64,000 nt of DNA from Kitasatospora purpeofusca (GTDB lineage: Bacteria; Actinomycetota; Actinomycetes; Streptomycetales; Streptomycetaceae), in contig NZ_JODS01000021.1 of assembly GCF_000718025.1 (NCBI RefSeq), forward strand, positions 62,001 to 126,000, given 5' to 3'. The stretch's first letter is position 1; each line of letters opens with the position of its first letter. The notes below the pieces were generated by a model. That model ran no database searches and was not told the origin of the DNA. It saw only the letters and a program-made list of their open reading frames with translations. Positions 26,824 to 36,900 of this stretch are shown one piece after another. The translations under genes were made by a program, and so were the position numbers.

Positions 26824-27656
26824 CGCATGACGGGCCGGGACGGGTGAGGGTACGCCCGCGAGGCATTGCAGAACCGGGGCGGTCGTGGGGGCGAACTCAC
26901 GGCTGGGCGCGTGACGCAACCGAACTGGCAAGGCCTTCAAACTCTTTCCTGAAAGTGCCGTCCTGGTCAGCCTCCCGTGGATGGATGTCAGTAGGTGTCG
27001 TGCGAGGAAGAAAGACAAGGAGCTCTTCGCGAGCCGGGTCTCCCACCCTGAAAGCCGCTGCCACCTGATTCGTCGCCCCGGGCCTGATCGCGGGGGCCGT
27101 ATCAACAGGGCCAGGCGGGCGTTGGCTTCGCCGCGCTCCACCGCAGGACCCTGACAGAACTTCTCGAACATGGCTTCCACCTCTTCCGGGGCGGGGCGGC
27201 GGCGATCCGTGTGATCGCGCACAGGACTTCGTCGAACGCGCCACAGGTTCTCCTGGGGCTCGGTCTGTCGCTGGCTCCTTCCGCCGCATGTCCGGTGATC
27301 CCGCCCAACGGACTTGCGTCAGGAATCCATGGGTCTGCCCCGAGCCCGCACCCATGGCTGGCCGTCCCACTGTGAAATCCGCTCCTTGTGCTCACAGTTG
27401 GCAGGGGCAGGCCCAGCGCGGCGCCCCTGATCGTGGGCCAGATGCGATGGGGGTGGGCCTCCGTACCCGGTCGGCCAGTGAAGTGAGGCGCATGACCCCA
27501 CGGCCTGCCCACGCCTTCGTGTGGGCAGGCCTCGTAGGGCCGGGCGGCTCCGGACGGGCCGCAGGGTTTCCCAGGGCTCACCAAACTGTCTACACGCCGA
27601 TCGGAGCCCGTCGCACAGAGACCGAAGCATCGCGGGTACTCGACGGCTGCAGGGAA
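26824..27656. other. Gene-free region with a strong hairpin
   Basis: No supported gene in about 830 bases; the open frames have no ribosome sites and low-complexity composition. GGCCTGCCCAC (27502-27512) and GTGGGCAGGCC (27521-27531) form a perfect 11-bp stem with an 8-base loop, 125 bases past the stop of the minus-strand regulator. It may be a terminator for that gene, or debris from older insertions. Confidence 0.4.
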
Positions 27657-28688
27657 CTACACGAGGACCGGTACTCGCCCTAGGGCGACCGGAAGCTTGC
27701 CTCTCGGGTCGGCTCCGTCGATGAGATCGATGCCCAGTGATGTCGGTGAGTGCAGGGTGGTTGCCCGCTGGCGATGGCTCGCGATCAAACCCGCCTTGCG
27801 GAGGACCGTGGCATGTTCGGATGCCGATGCCACCGAGATGTGTACGCGCTCGGCGAGGCCACTTGTTGTCATTCCGGGTGTGTCGGCGACGGCCTGAAGA
27901 ACGGCCGAGCGCGTACGCCCGAGCATCGCAACGAGTGATTCGGACACAGTCCCGCTCACGGAGGCGTCGCAGGAAAGTGGCCCGGCACTGCGGGGCGCGA
28001 ATGCCACCGGATACGCCAGGATCGGCGTCCCGGACTCGGAAACAAGCCGCGGCAGGGGGCCGGAAAAGAATTGCCCGACCAGGGTCAGGCCTCGGCCGCG
28101 CAGATATATGTCGCGATTTACCTCGGATGGTATTTCCATCACCGACGCATTCCAGCGGGTCGCCGGATGAAGACTCGTGATAAGAGCCTCGATTCCCCGG
28201 CTGGCCATCAGGCGGCTTCGAATGGTTCTCTCGGTCTCCAACTGTGCTCTGATGGACCGTGCGTACGGCGTAATTGCAAGGGCTTGATACTCCACCAAGG
28301 CGCGTCCGATAACCGTCGCCGAAACGGGGCTGCGACCGAGCGGCGGGTTCCGCCCACCAGCCGCCTGGCGGGCGGAAGCGAGCCCCGTCAGTGCATCGGT
28401 CAGAGTTTGAAAGACCTCGACCGCAGCTTCGCCGGAATCGAGGATATCTCGAGCAGGAGTCAGGGTTCTCGGAAACCAGTCGGCTTTAGGTATCAGTCCC
28501 GAAAGCAATTGTGCGGCATGCGATCTTTGCCGTATGACGTCCTGTCGCCAGTAGGCGAATCTGGGTGAAATGTTGCGGTTCTGTAGCTGTTGAAGGCTCA
28601 GTACGATCTCACTCGCCGGCGCGATCCGGGCCGGTGCCAGTACGAGACGGGTCAAATCGACCCCGGTGAAGTGGATGCGTAAGGCCAT
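27657..28688 (-). CDS. ArsR-like winged-helix regulator of the NRPS cluster
   Basis: This is a 343-residue protein; the ATG at 28688 has GGGAGGGG upstream, so it is preferred to 28715. The N-terminal 230 residues (ALRIHFTGVDLTRLVLAPAR ...) belong to the ligand- or partner-binding part common in Streptomyces ArsR-like proteins. Residues about 255-320 are a winged helix: VLQAVADTPGMTTSGLAERV, then HISVASASEHATVLRKAGLI. No metal-binding cysteine pair is present. It diverges from the NRPS operon with a 300-base intergenic region, so it probably controls that operon. Whether it represses or activates cannot be read. Confidence 0.75.
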   Translation of the reverse strand: MALRIHFTGVDLTRLVLAPARIAPASEIVLSLQQLQNRNISPRFAYWRQDVIRQRSHAAQLLSGLIPKADWFPRTLTPARDILDSGEAAVEVFQTLTDALTGLASARQAAGGRNPPLGRSPVSATVIGRALVEYQALAITPYARSIRAQLETERTIRSRLMASRGIEALITSLHPATRWNASVMEIPSEVNRDIYLRGRGLTLVGQFFSGPLPRLVSESGTPILAYPVAFAPRSAGPLSCDASVSGTVSESLVAMLGRTRSAVLQAVADTPGMTTSGLAERVHISVASASEHATVLRKAGLIASHRQRATTLHSPTSLGIDLIDGADPRGKLPVALGRVPVLV

Positions 28689-28991
28689 CGAAGCCCCTCC
28701 CCAGGGCTCGTCCAACAGTTGCCATGATTCTGCCGGGTCGGACCCGTCAATTGTCCAGCGGGTTTCGGCTCTGGCCGAAACAACGTGACCTCCGGCGTCG
28801 AATGGCTGAACGTAGAGGTGCCTGGCCAGGTCGACGGCGCCCAGCGACCGAATGTGTGGAACTGGACAGAACCGGGCGTATGGAAGGTTTCCGACCAGCT
28901 ACCCAATAGGTGCATCGTCAGCGAATTTTAATATTCCGCCGACGGGTCGATCGGGACTTCAATGTAGCGACTATCAGTCGGGAGGGTAGAC
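28689..28991. promoter_or_regulatory. Divergent promoter region, regulator / NRPS operon
   Basis: These 303 bases separate the regulator start from the first NRPS start. The right part (28915-28960) is AT-richer than its surroundings and likely holds the NRPS promoter. GGAGG at 28981-28985 is the ribosome site for a TTG start. I found no clear palindromic operator. Confidence 0.5.
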
Positions 28992-31900
28992 TTGAACGAG
29001 GACTCACATCCTGGTGCCAAGGATTTTCAGTCGATCCTGAATGGATTCACTCGATCGGTTCACCAGGATCCAGGGAAGACAGCGGTCCGCTGCGGGGACC
29101 GCGCGCTCACGTATGCCGAATTGGACGACGTGTCCGACGGCCTCGCGGCGGGAATCGCTCGGACGGGCTTGGCCGCGTCCGTGGTGGCGGTCATGCTCCC
29201 GCGCGGGGTCGATTTCGTCGCCGCGCTGCTCGCGGTGGGAAAGGCCGGCGCGGCTTTCCTGCCGTTGGACCCCTCGCATCCGCGTGACCGCCTGGAGCGC
29301 ATGCTCGGTCTCGCCGACCTCTGCGTGACTACGGACGCCGGGACCGAGATCGCCGGTGCGGCGGGAGTTCCGACGATCGGGATGGCGTCGGCGGCCGACC
29401 CCCAGGTGAGCAAGCCATTGCACCCGGAACAGTCCGCCTACGTGCTGTTCACTTCCGGAACCACCGGCGTGCCGAAGGCCGTACGAATCTCGCACGCGAG
29501 CCTGGCCAACCATGCTTCCGCGCTTTCCGCCGCGTTCGGTCTGGTGCCGTCCGACCGCGTTCTGCAGTTCGCGACCTACTCCTTCGATGTTGCCGTCGAA
29601 GAGATCTTCAGTACGCTCCGGGCCGGCGCAGAAATCGTGGTGCTCCCGACCGCTGCTCCCTCGATCGAGGAGTTCTCGGCCTTCCTGCTGGAAGAAGCCG
29701 TGACGGTCGTGAATATTCCCACCCCCTACTGGGAGCAGTGGGTTCGTGGGCTGGAGTCCGGCGAGTGCCGAATCAGCCCCTCCTTGCGTCTGCTGATCGT
29801 GGGCAGCGATATGACGAGGCGGTCCACCCTGGCCGCCTGGCGCCGGCTCAGCTCGATCGATGTCATCAACGCGTACGGTTTGACCGAGAGCACGATCACA
29901 GCCACGACCCGGCGCTTTTCCGGGCCCACCGAGGGCATCGGCGAGGACGACCCCGAGGCGCTTCCCATCGGCTCGGCCGTCTCCGGGCTCGAAGCCTGGG
30001 TCCTTGACGAGACCGGTGCCGTCGCCGGCCCCGGGGAAACCGGCGAGATCCACATCGGTGGTGCCGGCGTCGCGCAGGGCTACCACGCGGATCCCGTGCT
30101 CACCGCGGACCGCTTCGTCCCCGACGCGATTTCGGGTCGGGCGGGCGCGCGTCTCTACCGCACGGGCGACAGAGGGCACGTCGACGCAAAGGGTGACCTG
30201 CGCGTCCTCGGCCGCGCGGACGACCTGGTCAAGATCCGGGGCCAGCGTGTCCATCCCCAGGAGGTTGTCCGGCACCTGACGGCCCACCCGCACGTCGCGT
30301 CCGCTCATGTGCTGGCCACACCGGGCGACCACCGGTCGCCTCGTCAGCTGGTCGCCTACATCGTTCCCACCGACCCGCACTCGGTTCCCACCGCCGGACT
30401 GCTGCGGGCCCACCTGGGCGAGGCACTGCCGGCGGCGCACATCCCCGACCGCTATGTCGTCGTGGACGCGCTCCCGCTGCGCAGCAACGGAAAGATAGAT
30501 GTCGACGCGCTCCCGCAGCCCCTGCTGTGGGGCCGTTCCGGCGACGTCCCGCTGCGGGCGCCCGCCACTCCCGTCGAGATCCGCCTGGTGGAGATCTGGC
30601 GTGAGGTCCTGCGTGTCGACGAACTCGGTGTGGACGACTCGGTGTTCGACCTGGGAGGCCACTCGCTCGCGCTCATGCAGATCGCCAATCAGGTCCGGCG
30701 GGCATGGCAGGTCGAGCTGACCGTACAGGACGTCATGAGCGCCCCGACGATCGCCCGGTTGGCGGTCGTGATCGGGAGCCGCGAGCAGGACGGCGCGGGG
30801 TTCCCGTCCATCGTGCGTGCCGGAACCGGCGAGGCCGCTCCCCTGACCTCGCAGCAGCAGCAGGTGTGGTTCCTCGACCGGCTCGCACCCGGAAACGTCG
30901 CCTACCACGCGCAGACGACCATGCGCGTCGTCGGCACGCTCGACATCGAGGCGCTGCGGCGCGCGATCAAGGTGATCACCGCTCGACAGTCCGTCTTCCG
31001 CACCACGTTCCACGAGCGCGACGGAGTCCCGTACCAGCAGGTGCACGACCGGGACGATCACGCTGACGTCGAGGTCATCGACATTTCCGGGCTGCCGGCC
31101 GCTGAACGCCGCCCCCGCACCGAGGAGCTCGTCCGCGAGCGCATCACCACCCCGTTCGATCTGGGCAGCCTGCCCCTGGCCCGGTGGTCGGTGGTCCGCC
31201 AGGACGAGCAGGAGTACGAGATCGTCTTGGTCGAGCACCACCTCATCCACGACGGCTGGTCGTTCGGGCTGCTCATGAAGGAGCTGAGGGCGGCCTACAC
31301 GGCCGAAGCCGCAGGGACAGCACTCGGGCTGCCGCCGGTGGAGTTCGACTACGCCGACTACGCGCGCTGGCAGGCCGCGGCTCTGGACTCGCCTGCGATG
31401 GAGCGCAGGAGGGACTACTGGTTGCAGCGCCTGGCCGACCGGCCCGCCCCCACCGCGCTGCCCACCAGCCGGCCCCGAAAGGCGCCGCAGAGCTTCCGCG
31501 GCGGCATGATGCGCCTGGAGGTGCCGGCCCGCACGGCGTCACTGACGCGTCGCCTCGCCCGTGACACCCGGTCCACGGTGTACTCGGTGATGCTCGCCGC
31601 CTTCCAGGCCACGCTCGCGCGTTTCACCGGTGAGAAGGACATCGTCGTCGGCTCCGCCTTCGCGAACCGGCAGATGGCCGAGGTCGAGGACGTCATCGGC
31701 ATGTTCGTCAACCCGGTCGTGCTACGCACCCCGATCCCTGCGGACTCCGCGTTCCGAACACTGCTCGACGCGACCCGCAAGACGGTGGCCGAAGCGGCGG
31801 CACACCAGGAGTTCCCCTTCCTGGAACTGGTCCGCAGTCTCAACCCCGACCGCGATCCCACCGCGAACCCGGGCTTCCAGATCATGTTCAGCGCCAATGA

Positions 31901-33977
31901 CTCCCGGATGCCGGACCTGGAGCTGCCCGGAGCGGCCGCCACCGTCTACGAGCTGGACAACGGCTCGGCAAAGGTGGACCTCAACATCGTGGTCATCCCG
32001 CGCGCCGAGGCGGAGCCGGGAGCCGACGGCCGGGTCGACAGCCGCATCGCCATGCTCTGGGCCTACAACTCCGACCTCTTCGACGCTGCCTTCCTCTCCG
32101 CCGTGGGGGATTCGTACCTGCGGATGCTGGACGCCGTGGTGGCCGACCCCGACACCGACGTCCTCTCCGTGGACATCCTCGGTCCGACCCGCAGCCGGGA
32201 CCTGCTCTCGCTCTCGCCGGCCCTTCCCGCCGAGGCCCCGACCGCGTTGGAGTCGTTCGAGGCAGCGCTGGCGGAAGGCCCCGACCGTGCGGCGGTGTGG
32301 AGCACCCGCGGCTCGCTCACCTACGCGCAGCTGGCGACCCGGGCCCGGGCGGTGATCCGGGCCCTCGACGGCGCGGCGCCGGTCTCCGAACGGCCGGTGG
32401 CCCTGCTGCTCGGCCGCACCACCGACACGGTCGCCGCCATGACGGGGATCCTGCTGTCCGGCCGGGGGTACCTGCCGCTCGACCCCAACCACCCGGCCGA
32501 GCGCACCTCGCACATGCTGCGGGACTCGGACGCCGGCGTGGTCCTGGTCGACTCCGCCACCAGGGACGCCGTACCGCCCGGCCCCTGGTCCGTCATCGAT
32601 GTGTCCGACCTGCGCGACGAGCAGCCGAGCGCGGAGGAGGTGCCGTTCCGGCCCGCCCACCCCGAAGCCACCGCATGGGTCATCTACACCTCCGGCAGCA
32701 CCGGACAGCCGAAGGGCTGCCGCGCGACGCACCGCAACCTCGCCCGGTTCGTCCAGCTGACCCTGGACGGCGTCGACCGGGACCTCTTCGGATCCTCCCT
32801 CGCCGCGACGTCCTTCTCCTTCGACATGTCGGTGAACGAGATCTTCCCGACCCTGTTCACCGGTGGCTCGGTCGTCCTGGTCGACAGCCTCTTCGACCTG
32901 CCGAAGCTTCCCGCTGACAGGGTTCCGCGCCAGGTCAACGCCGTACCGAGCCTGATGTCGGAACTCCTGATCGACCACCGGGTGCCGGACGGCGTCCAAC
33001 TGGTCAACCTCGGGGGCGAGTCGGGCAGCCATGCCCTGGTGGAGCGCCTGCGCGCCGACGGTGTGAAATGGGTCCGCGTCAACTACGGCCCCACCGAGAC
33101 CACCGTCTACGCCGTGGCGTGCGAGGCGACGCCCGGCAACGAGGCCGGCTGGCCGATCGGGACACCCGGACCCGGCTCCCTCGCCTATGTCCTCGACGAC
33201 GACCTCCGACCGGTGCCGTACGGCTGCGAGGGCGAGCTCGTCATCGGCGGGCCCGTGGTGACGTCCGGCTACGTGGGCAGGGCCCGCCTCAACGCGGACC
33301 GCTTCGTTCCGGACCCGTTCACGGCGGTCACCGGCGACCGGATGTACCGGACGGGCGACCGCGTCCGTTGGCGTGACGGCCGCATCGAGTACCTCGGCCG
33401 CCGGGACCACCAGGTCAAGATCCGCGGTCTGCGCATCGAGCTCGGCGAGATCGAGCATGTGCTGCGCGCCCACCCCGGTGTGGCGGCGGCTTTCGTCCAA
33501 CCGCATCCGCAGGCACCCACCGAGTCCCTGCTCGCCTATGTCCGCCCCGCACCCGGGCACGCCGTCGACGCGGACTCGCTCGCCGCTCACGCCGGGCGCA
33601 AGCTGCCGGCGTCCTACCTGCCGTCCGGTTACGTCGTCCTCGACGACATTCCACTGACCACGTCCGGCAAGGTCGACCGGTCACGGCTTCCGGTTCCCGC
33701 GCTGTCCGCGGCCCCGGCCGGACGCGGGCCGCGAACGGCCCCGGAGGGATGGACCGAGCTGGAGCGCCGGCTCGCCGCCATCTGGTCGGACGTCCTGCGC
33801 CGCGATGCCGTCGACCGGGGGGACAACCTGTTCCTGCTCGGCGGCCACTCGCTGACGATCCTGCGGCTGCAGCACCGGATCCAGGACGAGATCGACATCG
33901 AGGTACCGCTGCCGGCCTTCTTCGCCCACCCGACCGTCGCCGACCTCGCAGGCTACCTGACCGAGGAGACCCGATGA
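28992..33977 (+). CDS. Nonribosomal peptide synthetase, A-T-C-A-T
   Basis: This is a 1661-residue NRPS from a TTG with GGAGG at ideal spacing. Domains are A1 (1-510; LFTSGTTGVPKA, YRTGDRG, NGKID), T1 (LGGHSL, Ser near 557), C (605-1050; EHHLIHDGW intact near 748), A2 (1090-1570; IYTSGSTGQPKG, YRTGDR, SGKVD) and T2 (LGGHSL, Ser near 1620). There is no starter C domain, so this is the loading protein. Aligning to GrsA anchors by eye gives specificity codes D-V-E-N-L-V-A-I-T-K for A1 and D-M-N-A-V-L-N-V-Y-K for A2. Both keep the Asp that binds an alpha-amino group, but I cannot match either to a known substrate. The stop overlaps the next NRPS start, so the two enzymes are coupled. Confidence 0.93.
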   Translation: MNEDSHPGAKDFQSILNGFTRSVHQDPGKTAVRCGDRALTYAELDDVSDGLAAGIARTGLAASVVAVMLPRGVDFVAALLAVGKAGAAFLPLDPSHPRDRLERMLGLADLCVTTDAGTEIAGAAGVPTIGMASAADPQVSKPLHPEQSAYVLFTSGTTGVPKAVRISHASLANHASALSAAFGLVPSDRVLQFATYSFDVAVEEIFSTLRAGAEIVVLPTAAPSIEEFSAFLLEEAVTVVNIPTPYWEQWVRGLESGECRISPSLRLLIVGSDMTRRSTLAAWRRLSSIDVINAYGLTESTITATTRRFSGPTEGIGEDDPEALPIGSAVSGLEAWVLDETGAVAGPGETGEIHIGGAGVAQGYHADPVLTADRFVPDAISGRAGARLYRTGDRGHVDAKGDLRVLGRADDLVKIRGQRVHPQEVVRHLTAHPHVASAHVLATPGDHRSPRQLVAYIVPTDPHSVPTAGLLRAHLGEALPAAHIPDRYVVVDALPLRSNGKIDVDALPQPLLWGRSGDVPLRAPATPVEIRLVEIWREVLRVDELGVDDSVFDLGGHSLALMQIANQVRRAWQVELTVQDVMSAPTIARLAVVIGSREQDGAGFPSIVRAGTGEAAPLTSQQQQVWFLDRLAPGNVAYHAQTTMRVVGTLDIEALRRAIKVITARQSVFRTTFHERDGVPYQQVHDRDDHADVEVIDISGLPAAERRPRTEELVRERITTPFDLGSLPLARWSVVRQDEQEYEIVLVEHHLIHDGWSFGLLMKELRAAYTAEAAGTALGLPPVEFDYADYARWQAAALDSPAMERRRDYWLQRLADRPAPTALPTSRPRKAPQSFRGGMMRLEVPARTASLTRRLARDTRSTVYSVMLAAFQATLARFTGEKDIVVGSAFANRQMAEVEDVIGMFVNPVVLRTPIPADSAFRTLLDATRKTVAEAAAHQEFPFLELVRSLNPDRDPTANPGFQIMFSANDSRMPDLELPGAAATVYELDNGSAKVDLNIVVIPRAEAEPGADGRVDSRIAMLWAYNSDLFDAAFLSAVGDSYLRMLDAVVADPDTDVLSVDILGPTRSRDLLSLSPALPAEAPTALESFEAALAEGPDRAAVWSTRGSLTYAQLATRARAVIRALDGAAPVSERPVALLLGRTTDTVAAMTGILLSGRGYLPLDPNHPAERTSHMLRDSDAGVVLVDSATRDAVPPGPWSVIDVSDLRDEQPSAEEVPFRPAHPEATAWVIYTSGSTGQPKGCRATHRNLARFVQLTLDGVDRDLFGSSLAATSFSFDMSVNEIFPTLFTGGSVVLVDSLFDLPKLPADRVPRQVNAVPSLMSELLIDHRVPDGVQLVNLGGESGSHALVERLRADGVKWVRVNYGPTETTVYAVACEATPGNEAGWPIGTPGPGSLAYVLDDDLRPVPYGCEGELVIGGPVVTSGYVGRARLNADRFVPDPFTAVTGDRMYRTGDRVRWRDGRIEYLGRRDHQVKIRGLRIELGEIEHVLRAHPGVAAAFVQPHPQAPTESLLAYVRPAPGHAVDADSLAAHAGRKLPASYLPSGYVVLDDIPLTTSGKVDRSRLPVPALSAAPAGRGPRTAPEGWTELERRLAAIWSDVLRRDAVDRGDNLFLLGGHSLTILRLQHRIQDEIDIEVPLPAFFAHPTVADLAGYLTEETR

Positions 33978-36900
33978 CCGCCGCCGACCGTCCGAGCGCG
34001 GACCGTCCCGGAAGCGGTCCGCGGTCCCCCGCACGCAGGTTGTTGACGGCGGCGCAGCGCGGCCTCTGGGCTGCGGAACAGATGGACCGTTCGGTGAACG
34101 ACGAGGCCGTCTTCACCGCCAGCGGTGCGGCCGGCTCAGCTGCCTTCCACATCAACGCATCGCTGCGACTGCGTGGACCGCTTGACTCCACAGCTCTGCA
34201 CACGGCCCTCAACGGCCTCCTGGAGCGGCACCCGATTCTGCGGGCAAGGGTTCTCGACGACGGCGAGCTCCGGCTCGAGGACCGCGGGCCGACGACCCTC
34301 GCGCTGCCGCTGATCGACTTCTCGGCCTCGCCCGGTACGGCCGAGCAGGCGGCCCTGGCGCGGGTGAACCAGGAGGTCCGCCGGCCCTTCGTCATCACGC
34401 AGGGACCGATGCTCCGCAGCGTCCTGCTCAGGCTGGCGGCCGACGACCACGTGCTGTGCCTCGTCGTGCACCACCTGGTGGCCGACGGCCTTGCCCTGGC
34501 AACCGTCTACCGGGACCTCGGCGCGCTCTACCGGCACCACGCCCGGGGCGAGGCAACCGCATTGCCGGAACCGGTCTCGTGGTTCGACCTGGGACAGTCC
34601 GCGCCTGCTGGTGCCACGCAGCTGGAGCGGCTCGCGGGACCCCTGCGCGAGGCACCGGTCAGCACCGAGCTGCCCTTCGACCGGGCGTACACCGACCGGC
34701 CGAGTACCGCAGGTGCCGCGTTGCAGCTGGCCGTTCCGGACGAGTTGTGGCAGGCGCTGCTATCGGCGTGCGCACGGTTGCGGGTCTCGCCCTACATGAT
34801 CCTTCTTGCCACGTACGCGGCACTCCTGTCCAGGGTCACCGGCAGCCGCGACCTGGTCATCGGCACCCCGTCCGCCGGGCGGACGACCGCGCGGGAGCGC
34901 GATGTCGTCGGGATGTTCGTGACCACGTGGCCGCTGCACGTGCGGATCGACGGTGACCCCCTGGTCTCTGAACTGCTGTCCCAGGTGCGGGACACCGGAC
35001 TGGGTGCGATGGCCGCGACCGGTCTCTCCTTCGAGGACGTCATCGACCACCTGCGGCTGCCGCGCACCCTCGGCAGTACCCCGCTCGTCCAGGCGGTCTG
35101 CAGTTTCGAGCAACTCGACAACGAGCCGCCCGCGTTCGGTGAGCTGACCGCGGAGCGTGTCTCCCTGCCCTGCACAGCGAGCAAGTTCGAGCTGAGTCTC
35201 GGCGTCCAGGCGTCCGCTGACGGGGTGCTCACGGACTGGGAGTACCGTACCGACCTCTTCGACGAGGCCACCGTCGTTGCGATGGCCGAGGCGTATCTGG
35301 CGGGCCTGCGCGGCGTCGTCGCCGAGCAGGACCGGCGGCTCTCGCAAGTGGAGTTCGCGGCCGCGCCCTCCGTCCTGGAAGGCAGGCGCACGGCGGCCGA
35401 CGGGCCCGTTCCGGCCGGCACCCCGGTCTCGCAGCGGATCGCCGCGCAGGCGGCCCGCACACCCGACGCCGTCGCGCTGATCTCGGCCGAGCGGACCATG
35501 ACCTATCGCGAACTCGACCAAGCAGCCCGCGCGATGGCCGCCCGATGGCTGTCCGCCGGGGCGCGGCCGGAGGAGCCCGTCGTCGTGGCGGTCTCGCGCG
35601 GTGTGCACTGGGCCGTCGCGGTCCTCGGCGCCTGGTACGCCGGTACCGCGATCGTGCCTGTCGACACCACGCTGCCACGCAGGCGGGTCCGGGCAATGCT
35701 CGACCAGCTCGACGTCAGGCGCGGGGTGGCCGACACGCTCGCGGGGGGTGCGGAGCTGACCGAACTGTGGGGGATCGACCTCGCGTGGATCACCGCGGAC
35801 GGCGCAGCGGACGGGGGAGAGGACGGCCGGGTCACCGACCGTGCGACGGTGCCGGGCTCGCTCGCCTACATCATGTTCACGTCCGGTTCCACGGGGACCC
35901 CCAAGCCGGTCGCGGTGGGGCACGACGCGCTCGCGCACCACGCCGGCCTGTTCGCCGCAGGTGTCGACCTGACCGCGTCGGACGTGTCCTTGCAGTTCGC
36001 CGCGCTGTCCTTCGACGTCGCGTTCGAAGAGGTGGTTCCGCTGTGGTGCGTCGGCGGCGCTGTCGTGCTCATCGGCAACAACGCCGTCACCCCGGCGGAC
36101 CTCGAGACCGTGGTGGCCGAGCACGGGGTGACCCTGCTCAACCTGCCGAGCTCGTACTGGGCGGAATGGGTCCGCGATCTGCGTCGCACGCCGCGGCAGC
36201 TGCCGGCGTCGCTCCGGACCGTGGTCATCGGCAGCGAGGCCGGCTATCGCGCCGACCTCGACGCCTGGCTGCGACTCACGGGCGTCGAGGTCCTGAACGC
36301 CTACGGCCAGACCGAGACGACCATCACGTCGATGACCTGGTCCTCCCGGGCGGTGTCCGGCAAGGACGCGGGTGGCGAGGTGCTGCCCATCGGGGCTCCG
36401 ATGCTGGACACCCGCCTCTATGTGCTCGACGCCGAGTCCAAGCCGGTCGAGGCGGGCCTCGTGGGCGAGCTGTACCTCGCGGGGCCCAGTGTGTCCCGGG
36501 GTTACCACAATCGCCCGCGGGAGACGGCTGACCGTTTCCTGCCCGACCCCTTCTCCCCGGTGCCGGGACAGCGGATGTACCGCACCGGAGACCGCGGCCG
36601 CATCGGCCCGGACGGGCAGCTCAGGTTCCTCGGACGGGTCGACGACGTGGTGAAGGTCCGCGGGCAGCGGGTCGGCCTGCGCGAGGTGGAGGCCTTGATC
36701 CGCAGCCACCCCGGCGTCGCGGACACGGTGGCCAGGGCCAACAGGACTGCGGGAAGTACCGAGATCGTCGCTTACATCGAGCCTGCGGCCGGCCCGCGGG
36801 CCCTCACCTCCGCAGAGGTGCGAGCACACCTGGTGGAGCTGGTGCCGGGCTACATGGTCCCCGCGCACCTCGTGATCGTGCCGAAGCTGCCGCGAACACC

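Noticed and set aside
26824..27656. Possible small genes in the gap left of the NRPS regulator
   Set aside because: Several open frames exist on both strands but none has a ribosome site or recognisable composition.
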